A DNA stretch of 36,489 bases from an uncultured Aquimarina sp. (GCA_938011245.1 CALLUJ010000076.1:1-36489); one strand, 5' to 3'. Positions 26,084 through 35,404 are shown, counted from the stretch's first letter. Numbers and translations: made by a program. The notes: generated by a model from the sequence alone, not told the origin.

Positions 26084-26264
26084 CATTTCAACTCAAATTC
26101 TATATTAGAACTTCATTATGAGATTGTGACATACAATAAATATTAACATTTTTTAATTTTAATATAAGACTGTTATAATTATATTAAAAAGTATAATTTA
26201 TAATAGTATTTGAGGTAAACCGCAAACCTAATAGATTTTCTAATATAGAATTCGAGTTAAAATC
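26084..26264. repeat. long inverted repeat element in the tdk leader
   Basis: Nineteen bases at 26090-26108 (aactcaaattctatattag) are the reverse complement of 26240-26258 with one mismatch. The match extends outward to about 25 bases with two further mismatches. Inside, ttttaatata (26157-26166) pairs with tatattaaaa (26180-26189). The whole is about 181 bases and AT-rich, without coding capacity. It may be a MITE-like insertion or a structured mRNA leader. The mismatches do not preserve base pairing (A/C, C/A, C/C), which leans towards a decaying mobile element. No target duplication is evident. Confidence 0.65.
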
Positions 26265-26289
26265 AATAACCTATTTTGAAAAAGTATTT

Positions 26290-26877
26290 ATGTTTCTTGA
26301 AAACACCATACAAAATAATCTTCATTCTGGATGGATTGAAGTAATTACAGGTTCTATGTTTTCTGGTAAAACCGAAGAATTGATTCGTAGATTAAAACGT
26401 GCTCAATTTGCTAAGCTTAAGGTCGAGATTTTTAAACCCGAAATAGATACGCGTTATGACAATCAAAACATAGTCTCTCACAACGCAACCGAAATCGTAT
26501 CTACTGTAGTACCTGCGGCTGCAAATATTCGAATTTTAGCAGATACTTGTGATGTAGTAGGTATAGATGAAGCTCAGTTTTTTGATAATGAGATTGTTGG
26601 AGTTTGTAACGATTTGGCCAACAAAGGTATTAGAGTAATTATTGCTGGTTTAGATATGGATTTCAAAGGAAATCCTTTTGGACCTATGCCTGCATTAATG
26701 GCTACCGCAGAGTATGTAACTAAAGTTCATGCTATTTGTACTAAAACAGGAACTCTCGCACATTATAGCCGAAGAAAAAGCAACTCTGATACTCTTGTAA
26801 TGTTAGGGGAAAAAGAAGAATACGAACCTTTAAGCAGAACAGCCTACAACAAACTAAATCAAAAAAAGAAATCTTAA
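26290..26877 (+). CDS. tdk: thymidine kinase, type II
   Basis: The 195-residue cytoplasmic enzyme phosphorylates thymidine with ATP for salvage. The P-loop GSMFSGKT (residues 21-28, Lys27) and catalytic Glu94 in GIDEAQFFD are clear, as is [15 protein letters not shown]. The C-terminal lasso, which usually has four zinc-binding cysteines, is altered: CTKT replaces CxxC after Cys150, and LSRTAY replaces the usual CR-x-C. The zinc is therefore likely absent, a state I believe is usual in Bacteroidetes. The stop TAA shares one base with the alr ATG, so the pair forms an operon. The upstream leader contains the inverted repeat at 26084-26264. Confidence 0.96.
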   Translation: MFLENTIQNNLHSGWIEVITGSMFSGKTEELIRRLKRAQFAKLKVEIFKPEIDTRYDNQNIVSHNATEIVSTVVPAAANIRILADTCDVVGIDEAQFFDNEIVGVCNDLANKGIRVIIAGLDMDFKGNPFGPMPALMATAEYVTKVHAICTKTGTLAHYSRRKSNSDTLVMLGEKEEYEPLSRTAYNKLNQKKKS

Positions 26878-27971
26878 TGAGTGCAGTGCTAAAAATAAAT
26901 CTTTCTCATTTAACACACAACTATCAATACTTACGCTCTAAAATATCCAAAAACGTACACTTTTTAGCTGTAGTAAAAGCTATTGCTTATGGAAGTGATG
27001 CCTTGCAAATTGCTAAACATTTAGAATTTTTAGGTGTAGATTATTTGGGTGTTGCCTATGCAGAAGAAGGTGTTGAACTACGTAAAAATGGTATTACTAC
27101 ACCCATATTAGTGCTTCACGCCCAACCCGAAAATTACTCTTTAATTATCGAGCATAATTTAGAACCCAATTTATATAGTCTTAGAACAATTAAATTATTC
27201 GATGCCGAATGTGCTAAGTTGAATATCTATAACTACCCTGTACATATTAAGTATAACTCTGGCCTTAATCGATTAGGGGTTTCGATAGATACTATTGATG
27301 CTATTCATTCTTTACTTAATTGTAATAGAATAAAACTTGCATCAATCTTATCTCACCTTGCGTCTAGCGAGGATTTGAGTGAAACAGAATTTACTCAACA
27401 ACAAATTCAACGTTTTATTCATTTTCAAAAAGTATTTTTAAAGCAACTATCTTATACCCCGCTAATCCATCAATGCAATACTTCTGGTATTTTAAATTTC
27501 CCAGAAGCACATTTTAGTATGGTTAGATCTGGAATTGGACTATATGGCTTTGGGAACGATAGCAAGTATGATGTAAACCTAAAACCCATTGCATCTTTAA
27601 CTGCTAAAATATCTCAAATTCAAACCTTACAGCCTGGAGAATCCTTAGGGTATAATAGAAATTATATTGCTACTGCCAAAACTAAAAGTGCAACCATAAC
27701 CATAGGCCATGCCGATGGTATTGATCGTATTTATGGTAACGGAAAAGGGTATGTTATTATAAATCATCAAAAAGCTTTTATTTTAGGTATTGTGTGTATG
27801 GATATAATAATAGTAGATATCTCAAAAATTAACTGTAAAGAAGGTGATACTGTAATTATTTTTAATGAAGAATATCCTGCAAATAGTTTAGCTGAAGCTG
27901 TAGGAACTATTTCTTACGAATTAATTACTGGAATTGGCCCCAGAATAAAGCGTATTATATCGGACAAATAA
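26877..27971 (+). CDS. alr: alanine racemase
   Basis: The 364-residue PLP enzyme makes D-alanine for peptidoglycan. The PLP lysine is Lys34 in AVVKAIAYGSD; the standard motif is AVVKANAYGHG, so two positions vary but the lysine and YG are kept. The second catalytic residue is likely Tyr259 in LGYNRNY. IGHADGIDR, GIVCMDIIIVDI and SYELITGIGPRIKRI fit the C-terminal domain. The length is normal. It overlaps tdk by one base. Its cell-wall role and tdk's salvage role are not obviously linked. Confidence 0.95.
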   Translation: MSAVLKINLSHLTHNYQYLRSKISKNVHFLAVVKAIAYGSDALQIAKHLEFLGVDYLGVAYAEEGVELRKNGITTPILVLHAQPENYSLIIEHNLEPNLYSLRTIKLFDAECAKLNIYNYPVHIKYNSGLNRLGVSIDTIDAIHSLLNCNRIKLASILSHLASSEDLSETEFTQQQIQRFIHFQKVFLKQLSYTPLIHQCNTSGILNFPEAHFSMVRSGIGLYGFGNDSKYDVNLKPIASLTAKISQIQTLQPGESLGYNRNYIATAKTKSATITIGHADGIDRIYGNGKGYVIINHQKAFILGIVCMDIIIVDISKINCKEGDTVIIFNEEYPANSLAEAVGTISYELITGIGPRIKRIISDK

Positions 27972-28075
27972 GTCATTTATTCGGTATTTTTTTGTTTTTG
28001 TTAAAAAAAATTAACATTTAGTTATTAATTTTTTTTACATTTAATTGAAACTAATTTAATTTAAATAACATAATT

Positions 28076-28492
28076 ATGGCATTTTTTGCAGACTTTAAAA
28101 AATTCCTTCTAAAAGGAGATATCGTATCCCTTGCTACTGCTGTAGTAATAGGTGGTGCATTCAGTAAAATCGTAAGCTCGGCTGTAGCCGATATTATTAT
28201 GCCTGTAGTTGGCCTAATTACTGGAGGTACCGATTTTACACAAAAATTTATAGCACTTGATGGAAAATCGTATGAGAGCTTAGCTGTGGCTAAAGAAGCT
28301 GGTGCTGCTGTAATGACTTACGGAAACTTAATTCAAGCTATTATTAACTTTATTATTGTTGGTTTATTTATTTTTGTAGTATTAAAGGCTTACGAAAATT
28401 CTAAAAAGAAAGAAGAAGCTGCTCCAAAGCCTCCTGCTGGACCAACTCAAGAAGAATTATTGTCTGAAATTAGAGACTTACTTAAGAAGTAA
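28076..28492 (+). CDS. mscL: large-conductance mechanosensitive channel
   Basis: The 138-residue protein opens under membrane tension to release solutes during osmotic downshock. The first helix region ([20 protein letters not shown] then [20 protein letters not shown]) is typical MscL, followed by a periplasmic loop (about 55-80) and the second helix ([20 protein letters not shown]). The C-terminal tail has a helical bundle ending [13 protein letters not shown]. It is a single gene with a terminator at 28538-28566. Confidence 0.96.
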   Translation: MAFFADFKKFLLKGDIVSLATAVVIGGAFSKIVSSAVADIIMPVVGLITGGTDFTQKFIALDGKSYESLAVAKEAGAAVMTYGNLIQAIINFIIVGLFIFVVLKAYENSKKKEEAAPKPPAGPTQEELLSEIRDLLKK

Positions 28493-28537
28493 TATATAAT
28501 AATATACGTAGTTTCACCACTACTCTACTTTAATTAA

Positions 28538-28566
28538 ACCCTCGCTAAATTAGTGAGGGTATTTTT
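28538..28566. terminator. terminator between mscL and histidine kinase gene
   Basis: accctcgcta (28538-28547) pairs with tagtgagggt (28551-28560), including one G-U pair, with a 3-base loop. It is followed by attttttgg. The T run on the plus strand assigns it to mscL; it may also stop minus-strand transcripts. Confidence 0.85.
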
Positions 28567-28582
28567 TGGTTTATCGTTATCC

Positions 28583-30028
28583 TTAATTAAACCAAATAGT
28601 AAAAGTTGTACCCTTATTAACAGTACTTTTTACATTAATAGTCCCATTTTGAGATTCAATTTGGTTTTTTGTTATAAATAACCCAATTCCTACAGCATCC
28701 GTATTGTGATGAAACGTTTTATACATTCCAAAAATTTTATCCCCATAGCGTTCCATATCTATTCCTAATCCGTTATCGGAAATAGACACATACTTCTTTT
28801 TACCTTTAATTCCACTCTTAAAATGAATTTCTGCATCTCTTTCTGGATGCTTATACTTTATTGCATTAGTAATTAAATTTAAAAAAATACTTTCTAAATA
28901 AGCTGGTATAAAACGAATCTCTCCTAATTCATCAAAATTGGATGTTATTGTAGCATTACCGCTATTCAATATATTACGGATAGAGTTAACAACTAAATTT
29001 AATACATCTTTAAGCAATATATTCTTACGTTTTTGCTTCTTATTGGTATGTATAGTAACAATTTCATTTAGGTGCTCTATAGTTGTATTTAAGTTTTCGC
29101 CTATTGTTTTTACTTCTGATAGTAATTCTACTTTTTCAACATTAGAATCTACACTTTCAATAAGCTGTACCAAAAGGTTAAGATTACTAGAGTGTGAACG
29201 CAAATTATGCGATACAATATGAGCAAAATTAAATAGACGGTTATTTTGGGAAGCAATAATATTTATCGACTTTTGGAGTGTAAGTTCCTTCTTTTTAGCC
29301 TCGTCAATATTTTGAAAAACACCTTTTATCCCAATAATTCTTTGTTCGTTATCTTCTATTGGCTTTCCTATAGAGCGTACCCATATTGGTTTACCTTTAC
29401 AAGTAAGCATTTTAATTTCGGTATTAAAAGGCTTTCCTATAGTTGTGCAGCTCAAAAACAAATCTGCAGCTTGCTGTAAGCAATCTTCTGAATAATATAA
29501 ATGAGAATTTTTTAAAGATGGCTGATAGTCCTCTGGATATCCTAAAATTCTTTTCGCTTCAGGATCCCAATAGCTTTTTTTATTTTTAAAATCGACAAAC
29601 CAACTTCCTGTAGATGACATTACAGCCGTTTCTTGATACTGAAACGGATCTATTTGTTTCTTATATTCGTTTATTCTTTGAAAGAACAATATTTTAGTAT
29701 CCGATTTTATATTTACAGGAGACTCTTCTGCTGTAAAGCAAACAAATTCAATGTAAGAACCCATTCTGTTTTTTAGCATTACCTTTTGTCTAAAATTCAG
29801 ATCGCTAATCTTGTAATTATTATAATTATTTGCAAAAAAGGCAACATTATCTGGGTGTATAATATTTTCTATAAAAAAAGTGTACGATTCTTCTATTTCA
29901 TTAGATTCATAACTTAAATTTCTAATAAAATCATTTGACCAATAATCATTTGGTAAAAGGCTTCCTAATTCCCAATATCCTATATCAAATTTTTTAAGTG
30001 TGTTTTCAAACAATTTATTTGCTAACAT
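28583..30028 (-). CDS. PAS domain sensor histidine kinase
   Basis: The 481-residue protein has an N-terminal PAS-like segment (about 1-120), a second PAS with PAC motif (about 130-245, GSWFVDFKNKKSYWDPEAKR then RIIGIKGVFQNIDEAKKK), and the dimerisation and phosphoacceptor helix FAHIVSHNLRSHSSNLNLL with the phosphorylatable His in SHNLR. The HATPase domain follows: LITNAIKYKHPE, SDNGLGIDM, GIGLFITKNQIE and GTTFTIWF. There is no clear membrane helix, so it is probably cytoplasmic. The cognate regulator is not in the window. The gene upstream (DUF2721) ends 16 bases before, so both may be one transcript. Confidence 0.93.
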   Translation of the reverse strand: MLANKLFENTLKKFDIGYWELGSLLPNDYWSNDFIRNLSYESNEIEESYTFFIENIIHPDNVAFFANNYNNYKISDLNFRQKVMLKNRMGSYIEFVCFTAEESPVNIKSDTKILFFQRINEYKKQIDPFQYQETAVMSSTGSWFVDFKNKKSYWDPEAKRILGYPEDYQPSLKNSHLYYSEDCLQQAADLFLSCTTIGKPFNTEIKMLTCKGKPIWVRSIGKPIEDNEQRIIGIKGVFQNIDEAKKKELTLQKSINIIASQNNRLFNFAHIVSHNLRSHSSNLNLLVQLIESVDSNVEKVELLSEVKTIGENLNTTIEHLNEIVTIHTNKKQKRKNILLKDVLNLVVNSIRNILNSGNATITSNFDELGEIRFIPAYLESIFLNLITNAIKYKHPERDAEIHFKSGIKGKKKYVSISDNGLGIDMERYGDKIFGMYKTFHHNTDAVGIGLFITKNQIESQNGTINVKSTVNKGTTFTIWFN

Positions 30029-30044
30029 AATCGTACTTCATTAA

Positions 30045-30443
30045 TTAATTTTCTTGATCCCCTAGACAACTCAATTGTACACTTAATGCTTTTGTAGAAA
30101 GTTGTACTTCTAATAATGAGAGAATTAATGAAATTACTAATGCCATTAAACTAACTCCAAAAAGATAATTTGCCCAATCATCATTCCCTGCGTACAGAAA
30201 GCTCATTGTAATTACTGCTCCTAAAAAACTCAAAATTGCTGCTGCTTGCATATTTCGTATTAAAAATAATCGCTTTTTGAGCAATCCAATTTGTTCTTCT
30301 ACCGTTTTTGAAAAGCTATTTAAATACTCTTTATGTAATTGACGTATTAAAGTTGCTATAGCTAAATACCTAGCATTATAAGCCAACATTGTAAGCGAAA
30401 TAGCAGGAAAAAGTAAAGCAGGAATACTTATATCTAAAGTCAT
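30045..30443 (-). CDS. DUF2721 membrane protein
   Basis: The 132-residue protein has a hydrophobic N-terminal segment (PALLFPAISLTMLAYNARYL) and two further membrane segments near residues 66-85 (MQAAAILSFLGAVITMSFL) and 91-112 (YLFGVSLMALVISLILSLLEV). The spacing fits the DUF2721 family, whose function is unknown. It is the first gene of a probable pair with the sensor kinase downstream. No -7 promoter motif was found upstream. Confidence 0.82.
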   Translation of the reverse strand: MTLDISIPALLFPAISLTMLAYNARYLAIATLIRQLHKEYLNSFSKTVEEQIGLLKKRLFLIRNMQAAAILSFLGAVITMSFLYAGNDDWANYLFGVSLMALVISLILSLLEVQLSTKALSVQLSCLGDQEN

Positions 30444-30600
30444 CTAAACTGGTTATCAGGTATATAAATTTAATTAAATAAAACTTAATTCTGTCTAAAG
30501 GTATGATTTTTTCGATAAAATGCGTTTTTAAACAGTTGTTTTTAACGACTAATTCTATTTTATATATGTATTTTTAGTACAAATTAAAATTTTAAATACG

Positions 30601-31893
30601 TTGAAATATACACCCATAATCTCTAATTTATTTCAAAAAAATAGAAATAAATTTATACAGTATTTATCACCTAAAAGCATTGCTGTATTTAATAGTAATG
30701 ATATATATCCTGTTAGTGCCGATAGCTCCTTACCATTTCAACAACATAGAGACATTTATTATTTAAGTGGTCTAGACCAAGAAGAAAGCATTTTAATTCT
30801 TTTTCCCGAAGCTTTAGACCCTAAGCACAGAGAAATTGTTTTTGTAAAAGAAACTAGTGCATTAATTGCTATTTGGGAAGGGCATAAACTTTCTAAACAA
30901 CAAGTAGCAGAACGCAGTGGAATTAGCACTGTATATTGGTTACAAGATTTTGAACGTATATTTTTCAATTTAATGGCGGAAGCTTCTACAATATACTTTA
31001 ACACTAACGAACACAGTAGAGCCGCTACAGAAGTACAAACTCGTGAAGATCGATTTATACAATTTTGTAAAGAAAAATATCCTGCGCATCAAATTGCTAA
31101 AAGTGCCCCAATTCTTCATAAATTAAGGGCTATAAAAGAACCCGAAGAAATTGAAGCTATTTCTACTGCTTGTAGTATTACCGAAAAAGGATTTCGAAGA
31201 GTATTAAATTTTATACAACCAAATGTGTGGGAATACGAAATTGAAGCGGAATTGGCCCATGAGTTTTTGAGAAACAAAGCCGATGGTTTTGCTTATACTC
31301 CTATTATTGCCAGTGGGAATAATGCTAATGTATTGCATTACATTGAAAACAATAAACAATGCCAAAAAGGAGAACTTATTCTTATGGATGTTGCTGCTGC
31401 ATATGCTAAATATTCTAGCGATCTTACACGTGTGGTTCCTGTTTCTGGGAAATTTACTAAGAGGCAAAAAGAAGTTTATAATTGGGTGCTAGCTGTAAAA
31501 AACTATGCAACTAACCTTCTTACTCCAGGGTTAGAATGGAAAGATTACAACCAAGAAATAGGAGAGTTTATGACCAAAGCTTTATTGGATTTAAAACTAT
31601 TAGATAAACATGACATACAGAATGAAACTAAAGAAAATAAAGCCTATAGAAAATATTTTATGCATGGGACTTCTCATTTTTTAGGACTAGACACTCATGA
31701 TTATGGCTCACAATCCACTGCTATGCAAGCAAACATGGTACTTACAGTAGAACCTGGTATTTACATACCAGAAGAAAACATGGGGTTCCGATTGGAAGAC
31801 AATGTAGTAATACAATCTAAGGGAACTCCTAAAAACTTAATGGATTCTATACCTATCGAAGCTAATGAAATTGAAACTCTTATGAATTCCTAA
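30601..31893 (+). CDS. pepP: Xaa-Pro aminopeptidase (aminopeptidase P family, M24)
   Basis: The 430-residue cytoplasmic metalloprotease removes N-terminal residues before proline. The N-terminal creatinase-like domain includes FQQHRDIYYLSGLDQEESIL. The pita-bread catalytic domain has the dimetal ligands: two Asp in LMDVAAAYAKYSSDLTR, His in HGTSHFLGLDTHD, Glu in LTVEPGIYIP and Glu in GFRLEDNVV. TTG 30601 is the likely start, because the sequence MKYTPI...LFQKNR at its N-terminus is what homologues show and the next in-frame ATG is deep inside the domain. The start is unusual but supported by that conservation. Confidence 0.94.
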   Translation: MKYTPIISNLFQKNRNKFIQYLSPKSIAVFNSNDIYPVSADSSLPFQQHRDIYYLSGLDQEESILILFPEALDPKHREIVFVKETSALIAIWEGHKLSKQQVAERSGISTVYWLQDFERIFFNLMAEASTIYFNTNEHSRAATEVQTREDRFIQFCKEKYPAHQIAKSAPILHKLRAIKEPEEIEAISTACSITEKGFRRVLNFIQPNVWEYEIEAELAHEFLRNKADGFAYTPIIASGNNANVLHYIENNKQCQKGELILMDVAAAYAKYSSDLTRVVPVSGKFTKRQKEVYNWVLAVKNYATNLLTPGLEWKDYNQEIGEFMTKALLDLKLLDKHDIQNETKENKAYRKYFMHGTSHFLGLDTHDYGSQSTAMQANMVLTVEPGIYIPEENMGFRLEDNVVIQSKGTPKNLMDSIPIEANEIETLMNS

Positions 31894-31914
31894 ATTCTCA
31901 CATATCTTTTCCTT

Positions 31915-32691
31915 TTGAAAATACCTTTTAAAACCTCAACCATTTCTTATTCCGTAACTGGAAACGGCCCTGCAATTATTTGGTTACATGGCTTTTTAGA
32001 ATCTAAAAATATTTGGTTTCCGCTTGTTTCTACTTTCAATTCAAAATTTACTAATATTTGCATTGATTTACTTGGCCATGGTAATACGGGTAACGTTAAC
32101 GATATTTATACGATGCAATTACAGGCAGAAGCTGTTACTACAGTTATTAAAGAACTAAACATTGAATCTTTTGCTGTTATAGGGCATTCTATGGGGGGGT
32201 ATATTGGTCTAGCTTTATTGGAGCACTTTAACACACAAATTACCCACTTTGTATTATTAAACTCTACTAGCTATCCCGATACTTCTGAAAAAAAACAACA
32301 TAGAGACCGTGCCATTAAATTAGTTACTAATCAAAAACAAAATTTTATTAGAATGGGGATTGTCAATCTATTTTCTGACTCTTTTAAAAGCTCCCACTCT
32401 AAAGCTATTGAGGCTTTAGTTTTATACGCTAAAAAAACTAGTAGTAAAGGAATTGTTGCAGCGATACACGGTATGCGCAACCGTAAATCTAAAACCGATG
32501 TATTAAACCAATTTAAAGGGAAAAAGTTAATTATTGCAGGTAAAGAAGACCCTGTAATTCCCTTAACACAAAGTATTCAAGAAGCTAATAAAACCTACAG
32601 CCAACTCCTTAAACTTTCCGGAGGACACATGAGCTATTTAGAATCTATTTCAGAATTAACATTGGGCTTACAATTGTTTTTAAAAGCTTAA
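31915..32691 (+). CDS. alpha/beta hydrolase
   Basis: The 258-residue protein follows the alpha/beta hydrolase pattern: LHGFLES (oxyanion region, about residues 24-30), GHSMGGY with nucleophile Ser92, AGKEDPVIPL with the acidic residue, and GGHMSYLES with the catalytic His. There is no signal peptide. The substrate is unknown. TTG 31915 is the start that keeps the N-terminal strand (KIPFKTSTISYSVTGNG), and no ATG lies near it. It is 21 bases past pepP and likely co-transcribed. Its stop shares TTAA with the opposing trpS stop. Confidence 0.88.
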   Translation: MKIPFKTSTISYSVTGNGPAIIWLHGFLESKNIWFPLVSTFNSKFTNICIDLLGHGNTGNVNDIYTMQLQAEAVTTVIKELNIESFAVIGHSMGGYIGLALLEHFNTQITHFVLLNSTSYPDTSEKKQHRDRAIKLVTNQKQNFIRMGIVNLFSDSFKSSHSKAIEALVLYAKKTSSKGIVAAIHGMRNRKSKTDVLNQFKGKKLIIAGKEDPVIPLTQSIQEANKTYSQLLKLSGGHMSYLESISELTLGLQLFLKA

Positions 32692-33659
32692 TACCCCATT
32701 ACTTTTCTTACCCTTTTAAGTGTTGCGTTAGCTACTTCTCTTGCCTTTGCGGCTCCCACTTTTAAGGCTTCTTCTACTTTTTCAGGATTTTCCATATAGT
32801 AATTAAACTGTTTTCTCTCCTTACTAAAGCGCTCTAAAATTAACTCAAATAACGCTTGTTTAGCATGTCCATATCCAAAATTTCCTGCTACATACTTTTC
32901 TTTCAATTCCAAAACCTGAACTTCATTACCTAATAGTTTATACAATGCAAATACATTACAGGTATCTGGGTTTTTAGGAGCCTCTAACGGCGTACTATCT
33001 GTAGCAATACCCATAATTTGCTTTCGCAACTTCTTTTCAGCTAAAAAAATATTAATACTATTTCCTTTGGATTTACTCATTTTTCCACCATCTGTACCTG
33101 GTATATACATTGTATGCTCTGCAGTTTTTGCTTCTGGCAATACAAAAATTTCTTCTTTTACTTGTGCATGAATTCTAGAAGCAACATCTCGGGTCATTTC
33201 TAAGTGCTGTAATTGATCTTTTCCAACAGGAACAAATTCTGCATCGTACAACAATATGTCCGCTGCCATAAGCATTGGATACGTAAACAAACCTGAATTC
33301 ACATCCGAAAGGCGATCTGCTTTATCTTTAAACGAATGCGCTAAAGTTAATCGTTGGTAAGGAAAATAACAACTTAAGTACCAACTCAATTCTGTTACCT
33401 GGGGGATATCACTCTGTCTATAAAAAACTGATTTATTAATATCTAAACCGCAAGCTAGCCAAGTTGTAGCAGTAGCTAATGTGTTTTCTTTTAATGTTTT
33501 TGCATTTTTAATTTGGGTTAACGAATGCATGTCGGCAATAAATAAATACGAGGTATTCTTTGGCTGGTTTGCCATCTCAATTGCTGGTAATATTGCCCCT
33601 AAAATATTTCCTAAATGAGGGATTCCCGTGCTTTGTACCCCTGTAAGTATTTTTGCCAT
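32688..33659 (-). CDS. trpS: tryptophanyl-tRNA synthetase
   Basis: The 323-residue class I synthetase charges tRNA-Trp. The HIGH-type signature is PHLGN (about residues 14-18) and the second signature is KMSKS in GGKMSKSKGNS (near residue 190). LFIADMHSLTQIKN and LLYDAEFVPVGKDQ.QHLEMTRD are typical. The length is normal. A -7 promoter element precedes it by about 20 bases. It is convergent with the hydrolase gene. Confidence 0.97.
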   Translation of the reverse strand: MAKILTGVQSTGIPHLGNILGAILPAIEMANQPKNTSYLFIADMHSLTQIKNAKTLKENTLATATTWLACGLDINKSVFYRQSDIPQVTELSWYLSCYFPYQRLTLAHSFKDKADRLSDVNSGLFTYPMLMAADILLYDAEFVPVGKDQLQHLEMTRDVASRIHAQVKEEIFVLPEAKTAEHTMYIPGTDGGKMSKSKGNSINIFLAEKKLRKQIMGIATDSTPLEAPKNPDTCNVFALYKLLGNEVQVLELKEKYVAGNFGYGHAKQALFELILERFSKERKQFNYYMENPEKVEEALKVGAAKAREVANATLKRVRKVMGY

Positions 33660-33676
33660 TAATAATAAAATTTGTG

Positions 33677-33684
33677 CAAATATA
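33677..33684 (-). promoter_or_regulatory. -7 promoter element of trpS
   Basis: On the minus strand TATATTTG fits TAnnTTTG and is followed by CAC, about 18 bases before the ATG at 33659. The leader is therefore about a dozen bases. Confidence 0.6.
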
Positions 33685-33842
33685 TTTATTTCTATGCTTT
33701 GAAAAGCAATTTAACGGCTAACTGTTTTTAAGGAATGTTTATATTTATAGTATCCTATGTTTAAAAATCTGTCAAAATTTTAAACCACTTTTAACGGTTT
33801 TTGAAATTGCTATTAGTAATTTTCCCTTTTTAAAATCGAAAT

Positions 33843-34877
33843 ATGAAATATACAAATCTACCAGGAACAGATATAGAGGTAAGTAAACTATGCTTAGGAA
33901 CCATGACTTGGGGAATCCAGAATACTGAAGCCGAGGCACACCAACAAATGGACTACGCTATTTCCAAAGGCATTAATTTTATGGATACTGCAGAGTTATA
34001 TCCTGTTCCATTTGATTTAGAAAAACATGGAGACACCGAAAAGTTTATTGGTACTTGGCTAAAAAAAAACAAAAATAGAAATCAAGTAATTATAGCTAGC
34101 AAAATTGTAGGGCCTAGAGACTTTGTAAGTGGTGTTAGAGATACTGTTAATTTTAGCAAGAAGGCTTTAACCGACGCCATTCATAAGTCCTTAAAACGTT
34201 TACAAACCGACTATATTGATTTATACCAATTACACTGGCCAGAACGCAATACAAATTTTTTTGGTTTATTAGAGTACACACATAATCCCGAAGAAGTATG
34301 GCAAGATAATTTTGGAGAAGTGTTACAGCTTCTTGAAGAATTTATAAAACAAGGAAAAATTAGAAGTATTGGTGTTTCTAACGAAACCCCTTATGGTGTT
34401 ATGCGCTTTGTAGAAGAAGCTCGTAAAGGAAATCCTAAAATTAGTACCGTTCAAAACCCTTATAGCTTATTAAATCGTAAGGACGAAATTGGATTAACCG
34501 AAGCTTTACTTAGAGAAAACGTTGGTTATTTAGCTTATTCCCCATTAGGCTTTGGACAGTTAACGGGTAAATATTTAGACGATTCCCCATTAAACGGAAG
34601 GGTAACTATGTTTCCTCAGTTCTCTCGCTATCACAACGATAAATCTTTTGAGGCAACACGAGCATATAACGAAATCGCAAAAAAAAATAATATTAGTTTA
34701 ACACACCTTGCTTTGGCGTTTATTAACCAACAAAATTTTATGACCTCTAACATTATTGGAGCTACTAACTTAAATCAATTAGAAGAAAATATAGCCAGTA
34801 AGGACATTGTATTGTCCGAGGGTATTATTAAAGAGATTAATGCAATACAAAAAGTTATTCCTAATCCTGCTCCATAA
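33843..34877 (+). CDS. NADP(H)-dependent aldo/keto reductase (Tas-like)
   Basis: The 344-residue protein has the aldo/keto reductase TIM barrel. The catalytic tetrad is visible: Asp48 and Tyr53 in FMDTAELYP, Lys87 in IASKIVG, and His131 in LYQLHWPERN. The N-terminal strand MKYTNLPGTDIEVSKLCLGTMTWG and the C-terminal IIGATNLNQLEENI (NADP site) fit. The long insert around residues 54-66 and WPERNTNFFG resemble the Tas subgroup of Escherichia coli. The physiological carbonyl substrate is unknown. It is a single gene; a fragment ORF follows in the same frame. Confidence 0.92.
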   Translation: MKYTNLPGTDIEVSKLCLGTMTWGIQNTEAEAHQQMDYAISKGINFMDTAELYPVPFDLEKHGDTEKFIGTWLKKNKNRNQVIIASKIVGPRDFVSGVRDTVNFSKKALTDAIHKSLKRLQTDYIDLYQLHWPERNTNFFGLLEYTHNPEEVWQDNFGEVLQLLEEFIKQGKIRSIGVSNETPYGVMRFVEEARKGNPKISTVQNPYSLLNRKDEIGLTEALLRENVGYLAYSPLGFGQLTGKYLDDSPLNGRVTMFPQFSRYHNDKSFEATRAYNEIAKKNNISLTHLALAFINQQNFMTSNIIGATNLNQLEENIASKDIVLSEGIIKEINAIQKVIPNPAP

Positions 34878-35261
34878 TTTATAAAAAACGGTACAGCAAA
34901 AAGAATAAGTTTTATATACCTTAATGGAACAAAAGAAATAAAAGAAGAAACCCATTACGACGAACAAGGTAATATCACCAAAATTATAAACCACGAAAAA
35001 GGCTATAAAATCTGTTGGGCAGAAGCTATCGAAATTGTGAAAAAAATAGCCCAAAGAGATATTAAAAAATATAGGATTACTGAATTTAATTTACCTTTTC
35101 GGGTCAATTTAAATAAGTTTCCTAATGAAAAACCCGAATGGGGAGTAAGTCTTAAAAATAACGAAAATTACCATCCAAAAGAAAAAAAAGTCTACTGGAT
35201 AGATGGTGTAACTGGCAAGTTTTTAAGAATAAGTAAAATTTCGATGACTTACGAAGAATAA
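34878..35261 (+). pseudogene. N-terminally truncated gene fragment behind the aldo/keto reductase
   Basis: A frame of 127 residues, open directly from the reductase stop, reads on without an ATG: FIKNGTAKRISFIYLNG, YDEQGNITKIINHEKGYK, then WAEAIEIVKKIAQR, FNLPFRVNLNKFPN, KPEWGVSLKNN and VYWIDGVTGKFLRISKI. It has coding character and a natural stop but no plausible start except GTG 35037 (74 residues). It looks like the C-terminal part of a secreted or lipoprotein-type hypothetical whose beginning has been lost. It might be expressed only through read-through. The family is not recognised. Confidence 0.5.
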
Positions 35262-35361
35262 AAAATTACAATTGTTAATACTACAGTACAATTAGTCTTT
35301 AATTAAAATATTGTTATCTATTTTGGGTGTGCTATACAATTTGATAAATTTATAGAAAAAC

Positions 35362-35404
35362 AAAAAGCTCCTCCCATGCCTAAAAAACAGGAAGAAGCTT
35401 TTCC
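35362..35404 (-). terminator. imperfect terminator of the DUF547 gene
   Basis: aaaagct and agctttt arms (about 35362-35404) form an interrupted stem with two mismatches. On the minus strand a T-rich run (ctttttgttttt) follows. Its position 40 bases past the DUF547 stop supports a terminator, though the stem is weak. Confidence 0.4.
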
